Shown here piece by piece: positions 59,512-64,000 of a stretch of 64,000 nucleotides of DNA (the stretch's first letter is position 1; every line of letters begins with the position of its first letter). Made by a program: the position numbers and the translations under genes. The notes below the pieces were generated by a model, which was not told where the DNA came from, made no database searches, and saw only the letters and a list, made by a program, of their open reading frames with translations. The stretch spans positions 337,111 through 401,110 of the forward strand of contig CALNXK010000312.1 in NCBI GenBank assembly GCA_942486035.1, read 5' to 3'. This DNA comes from Porites lobata. Taxonomy: Eukaryota > Cnidaria > Anthozoa > Scleractinia > Poritidae.

Positions 59512-60413
59512 ATGTTGCTGATGTTCATGGCCCAAATGAGACAACAAAAGGTGCAACGCATAAGAAGAGCTTGGGTTTGGCCACATCCCCAGAACTTGTT
59601 CAAAAACTTACTGGCAAGTCCTGCGCTAAATTTTCTTTGGAAGGAACATTTCAGAGTCACCCGAGAAACATTTGAATACTTATGCAACCTTGTGAGAGCA
59701 AACCTGCAAAAGCAGCACACAAGATTCGGAGTCCCTGTTAGCGTTGAGGAAAGAGTTGGCCTAGCACTCTGGCGACTGGCAACAAGAAACAGTTACAGAA
59801 GTTGTGGGTTACAGTTTGGATTAGGAAAGTCAACAGCGAAAATCATCTGTAGTGAGTTCGAGCAAGCTGTTTTTGATCTAAAAGATTGTTTCATAACATT
59901 TCCTTTAACAAATGAGGAAATTGGAGAAAATTGAGAGTTTGAGGAGCTGTATTGAATACCGCAAATAGTTGCAGCGATCGATGGGTGTCACATAGAAATA
60001 AATGCTCCACCACAGAGTCACGAAGATTATTTCAACCGAAAGCAGCACTACAGTGTAAATCTACAGGCCATAGTCGACGCCAAATTGAAGTTCATTCATG
60101 CTACTGTTGGGTACCCTGGAAGTCTACATGATGCTCGAGTTTAAGGCTAAGTGGCTTGTAGCGATTTCGCCGAAATGAGCAAATTCTTAGTGGTCCAATG
60201 CGAAATATCAATGGAACAGAACTCAGGCCTCTTTTAGCTGGAGACAGTGCCTATCCACTTACAAACTGGCTCATGAAACCCTTCTCTGATAGAGGTCGTT
60301 TAACTGCCGAGCTGAGGAAATTAAATCTTAAGTTCAGAGCACTGAGATGCGTAGTTGAAAGAACTTTTGGCATGCTTAAATCAAGATGGAGGATTATTTT
60401 GAAGAAAAATTGA
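59512..60413 (+). pseudogene. PIF/Harbinger transposase, HARBI1-like
   Basis: N-terminal helical part with RVTRETFEYLCNLVRANLQK, VSVEERVGLALWRLATRNSY and FGLGKSTAKIICSEFEQAV; stops at 59932-59934 and shortly after. The DDE core follows: first Asp in VAAIDGCHIEI, YFNRKQHYSVNLQAIVDAKL, GSLHDAR; a frameshift near 60140 and a stop, then the second Asp in LLAGDSAYPL and the Glu in VVERTFGMLKSRWRII. The end at 60413 is near that of intact family members. Three point lesions separate it from an open frame. Confidence 0.88.
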
Positions 60414-60828
60414 ATGAAAAACGACAACTTTGAAGAGGACTGTAATTGCGGCTTGTTTTACACAATATCGGCATTGAAAGGGAGACCTACACAACGCAGA
60501 CGATGGCGACTCAGACGATGGCTCTGATGATGACAATGGAGGGTGAAATGCTTTTGACCCGGCAACAATATTTGAGATACGTTAAAAGACTATGTGGGAA
60601 AACCTGTAAATTAATGATGCGGTAAACTTTATAGTCTTCTTTGCTGTTTCACATAAAACGTGAAGCATAAATCAATCCCTGTTCTGCTACAAGGTTGTTT
60701 TTTCTTTACAACTTCAGATTATACATGAGTCACTAACAGTACTAACATGATTAAATTAAGAGTGAAAATAGTAACATTTTTCTTGGATTGAACAAATGTG
60801 ATGTATAAATCTCTAAAGGTAAAGAAAG

Positions 60829-61939
60829 TTAACTCATTTTCTGCCCTACTTTGACAGCAAGTCTGAAAATGTCTTTAAAACCTGTAAGTAAAGCGTTTGT
60901 TTGATCCATTTGCTTGTTCTGGGCCTCATAAAAACATTTCAGCAGAACGTTCAAATCTCTCGTTATCTTGTTCAATACTACGCTTCCACATTTCCATAAC
61001 GGCTGTCTGGAATTCACCCGCAGAAGATCCACTTGGTTCTGGCTCATCTAGACACCGTCGTTTTCCCTTACGGCAACTCTTTTCTGCGAGCTTGTCGTCT
61101 ACCTTCTTTTTGCCAGAGTGGGTGCTCGGATTTGAGGCTGGTGGACTGCTTTCCTCCGGAACATCTTTACTTTCTGCTGAGCCTCCTTTCTGCTCTATAC
61201 TAGTAAAGATGGAGCTTCCTTCAACGGCCATTTTTGTCGGATTTACGCAGTCGCGATGCGCCATTACTTCGTCAAAATAATCAAAATATGGAAAGCCATC
61301 TTTGATGATTTTTATTCCAGCTTTTCCGGTCTTCTGAGTTCGCTGTTTTAGGTGTTTATACTCGTACTCCAAATTCTGTTGGCGTTTCTTGATCTGTTGA
61401 AGGGTTCTCTGGCTCTCGGAAAAGGCATTCTTGTAAGATGAATAAATTTCATTCCATATTTTGATCTTTTCCTTTTGAGAGGCGCTTCGAAGCTGGTTAT
61501 ACCTGGGCCTCCACGCTTCCAAAAGATCTTGAGTCTCGTTGTCGGTCCAATCAGCTGACTTCGATCGAGCTTTCTTTGTCTTACCCTTTGGCCTTTCCTC
61601 CTCTGACCGTAAAGATGAAGTGCTTGCAGTGCTTGCTACAGAGATGGGCGATTGCGCTCTTGACACGTCAGAGATGTTGTGGATCATGCTGAGCTGAGAT
61701 GAATCTTCAAGTTGCTGTTCATGAAACTGCATACGTGTCAACTTGGACGGCCGATAAAAAGAGTTGCTGGTCGAAAGAAAGGGCCATAACTGTCTACCAG
61801 CCATAAGCGGTTGTAAATCCTCAGGAGAATTTACTCGGCTTGCAAAATGCTGGTTCAAGTTGTTTCTGTTGAAGAAGACACGAGTGCACGTTAATTGCGT
61901 GATCTTCTGGGCCTGCTGCGCAAATTTAATAAATTTCAC
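60829..61939 (-). pseudogene. Myb/SANT-like (MADF-like) DNA-binding protein of the Harbinger element
   Basis: Long frame from 61939, though the first methionine of the real protein may be MAGRQLWPF or MQFHEQQ. A Ser-rich region precedes the trihelix-type domain: WTDNETQDLLEAWRPRYNQL, IWNEIYSSYKNAFSES, QQIKKRQQNLEYEYKHLKQR and YFDYFDEVMAHRD. A nuclear-signal-like KKARSK and RKGKRRC flank it. At about 60934 an extra T in a T-run shifts the frame and ends it after SAEMFL; the shifted frame carries the rest (NKQMDQTNALLTGFKDIFRL) to 60829. In this superfamily the protein brings the transposase to the nucleus and the ends. Confidence 0.85.
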
Positions 61940-62507
61940 TCTTACATTTTACAAAAACGTGAATATTTACATAAGACCTTGGTCTAAATAGTCGTCATCC
62001 ATGGTTTGGTAAGAGGATCTAAACTGATTCATTTCGTGATTAAATAAGCTAACAGGCAATGCAATCGACCGACAACGTTTGCGTGTTGGCGTGCTCTTAT
62101 GTTGTGATTCTCCTGCTTTTAACATGTTTGATTGACGTATCTTTGCGGAATGTGTCTAGATAAAGCGTAAGTTAGCTGGTAAGGATAGTTGAAACTAGAC
62201 TTGAGAGTGTACTTCGGTTTCTCTGAAGTCAACGCGTTACCATGGGCACAAAGTAGGCTACTTGAGTTGAAATTCGACCCGTTCACATCTAAAGTAAGAT
62301 TCAAGTATACTTAAGGTCTACTTACTTCACTAGTATGAACCCGCCTATAGACTGGGTTTAAGGACTAAATATTATTTTTAAGAAACGACAAAACATGCAC
62401 GGGAGTGAAACATGCGCGTCTTCACTCGGACATGGTCGCCCCAGTCTCCCCAGTCTCCCAGTTTTTCAACATACCCATGAGTGCAAATTACGTCTGGTAA
62501 CTGATTT

Positions 62508-62690
62508 TTATTTTCTTTCATTGCTCCAATGTGCACTGCAAATTACATGTTTCCGCCAGTTTACAATGTCGTTCATGAGAACTTTTGCATAGCCTTTTTT
62601 GCAATTCTGGATCAGTTGGCAACGTAAATACTTGACCTCCTTAGTGCGAAAAAAATTTGTGCACAAAGCAGTTACACAATTCAGTGCCAT
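62508..62690 (-). pseudogene. THAP-domain relic with compensating frameshifts
   Basis: ATG at 62690 begins MALNCVTALCTNFFRTKEVK, with the C-x4-C start of a THAP finger. In the next frame LPTDPELQKR appears, the usual THAP core, and back in the first frame NWRKHVICSAHW gives the closing C-x2-H. Two small indels separate the parts. The stop follows at 62508. THAP domains occur in P-element and Kolobok transposases and their host derivatives; no further exon was found. Confidence 0.55.
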
Positions 62691-62699
62691 CTGAAGTTT

Positions 62700-64000
62700 T
62701 CTTGCTGTGCGTGACCGCCATTTTGGAGCCCAGCTCACTTCCGTTCGGCAAACAACTAAAAGTAGGTTCAAGGTCCCCAAAGTATGAACATGGGCAATGG
62801 TGCGTCAACTCTTGTCTGTGGTGTTTGAACCTGTTGCCGTTTGTTTTGCCCCACCTTTCAAAATAACTGATTTATGTACTGCCATTATTTAGTTCTGATT
62901 TATGTCACCCTTTCAGCAGCTTCAAGACTGGTCAAGTGTTGACTTTGTACAATTTTCTCCAAAATAATCTGTCCGAATAATTACTTACGTAATAAAAGCG
63001 TGTTTTATCTGTTACATCTCTGCCATCGCTTGAAATAAAAGCTAACTTTTAAATGAATAAATGACGGTAATATATCTTAGCTTATAGTTAAATATGGTAG
63101 TTAAAGTGAATGTTTAGTAATCTAAGTTAATTGAAATTCTTTAATTATGGCTTTGTTTTGATTTTACTAAAAAAACAAAACAACTGAGTTTGGTAATTGA
63201 ACTCGCCCAAAGGTTCATCAACTTGATTGTATTCAACAGCTGGACAACACTAAGCTCGATTGTCAGGTTTGTCAATATTATACACCATTGATCACACTGG
63301 GTGCCGTGGATGTTTGCGTGAGATCATCCTTTGTAACTATTACTACATGATAGTCCACTTTAATCGTAGCAATGTTAATAGCACTAACCTTTTGGTTGTT
63401 TTTTTCCATGCAGTGACCACAAAGCGTTGTACCACTTGGAAGAATACTTCACACGAACATTTTGGCCTTTCGTCCAGCTACGGGTAAAGGTGGATCAATA
63501 TTCTTTCACCCGATGGGTGATTCGTCCCCCTTCTTAACTATGAATGTATGCACATGCATGCTGCAACCATGTTTCTCATTCGACACATGCATGCAAATTA
63601 GCATCAATATTCCTTTCATTTATAAATATTATTTCATGCATGTAATGTGCATGCATGCTGATCGAGCTCATTGCATGCATCCTAAAATGTATGTTAATTA
63701 AAACCACAGAAATGTTCTAGAAAACTTCTTTGAATATTTCATTTGTCCTGGTTATAAACAATTACAATTACAGTGGCTATCAATTTGTGTTGTTTATTTT
63801 TTATTTTGAGAACCTGGACTCCTAAGAATGAGAAGTTTTCACACAAAAAAGAATAATTAAATATTATCTTATAACCTTCAAGAATGATAATTGTTCTTTT
63901 TTTAACTTCTACTAGTTTTATTTATAATAAAAATTATATAACATTTACATATTTCTGTAAAGTATTTTGTTTATTTTAGGAACTGCAAATGGCATGTAAA
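62700..64000. other. no gene seen; cluster of atgcatgc palindromes at 63550-63680
   Basis: AT-rich DNA with short frames. Between 63551 and 63680 acatgcatgc or tgcatgcat occurs five times. Confidence 0.5.

Larger units (their letters stand above)
59144..62346 (+). mobile_element. 3.2 kb PIF/Harbinger transposon
   Basis: Inverted ends aggcgggttcatantag followed by gaagtaagtagaccttaagt at 59144 and 62346, about 40 bp with few differences. ATA lies just outside on both sides (59141-59143 and 62347-62349), a 3 bp target duplication as expected. It carries a transposase on the plus strand and a DNA-binding companion protein on the minus strand, converging at about 60.6 kb, the usual Harbinger arrangement. 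Both genes are damaged. Confidence 0.9.

Overview
This is a eukaryotic window with short exons, GT-AG introns, AT-rich intergenic DNA and many degraded transposons. The mix (BEL/Pao, Ty3/gypsy, DIRS-like, LINE, tRNA-derived SINE, PIF/Harbinger, DUF7869, DUF6589, SAP/SWIM and THAP relics) suggests a cnidarian, most likely an anthozoan such as a stony coral. That assignment is from remembered family resemblance, not a search.

The main result is an 8.07 kb DNA transposon at 14958-23029, flanked by TTAA on both sides. It has long inverted terminal repeats whose outer 150 bp or so are almost identical. It carries one intact six-exon minus-strand gene (16383-21623) for a 1182-residue protein with several cysteine/histidine clusters and a transposase-like core (ITQDW ... 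RQDNAGCYHS ... DPQGGKG). Removing the element with one TTAA restores the reading frame of a Ty3/gypsy gag zinc-knuckle region, so both ends and the target duplication can be read from the sequence. A second, older copy (48-5328) has the same exon structure, one in-frame TAG and a related end sequence upstream (about 6300-6513, again next to TTAA). A third, decayed copy lies at 32618-33590.

Layout. 1-6517: second copy of the element, left end outside the window. 7495-10707: small plus-strand gene of at least seven short exons, with a SINE and a hAT-type MITE in its introns. 11.0-13.1 kb: a Harbinger-type MITE and a 1.2 kb minisatellite. 14.3-31.9 kb: a nest in which a minus-strand Ty3/gypsy relic is split by the TTAA element and by an 8.18 kb BEL/Pao element (23141-31319, TSD gaggt), itself split by a plus-strand LINE fragment. 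32-42 kb: third gene copy, foldback MITEs, a gypsy pol relic and a long inverted-repeat element. 43-46.3 kb: LINE C-terminus, a degenerate tandem repeat and a DUF7869 pseudogene. 46.4-52.2 kb: a dyad-symmetric repeat and a DIRS-like relic between direct repeats. 55.7-58.1 kb: a pyrimidine tract and a SAP/SWIM pseudogene. 58.7-62.7 kb: a LINE ORF1 relic, a complete PIF/Harbinger element (59144-62346) with two convergent damaged genes, and a THAP-domain relic. The remaining stretches show no gene I can support.

Functionally this is a transposon accumulation zone. The only intact genes I can assemble are the TTAA-element gene and, less certainly, the small multi-exon gene at 7.5-10.7 kb.
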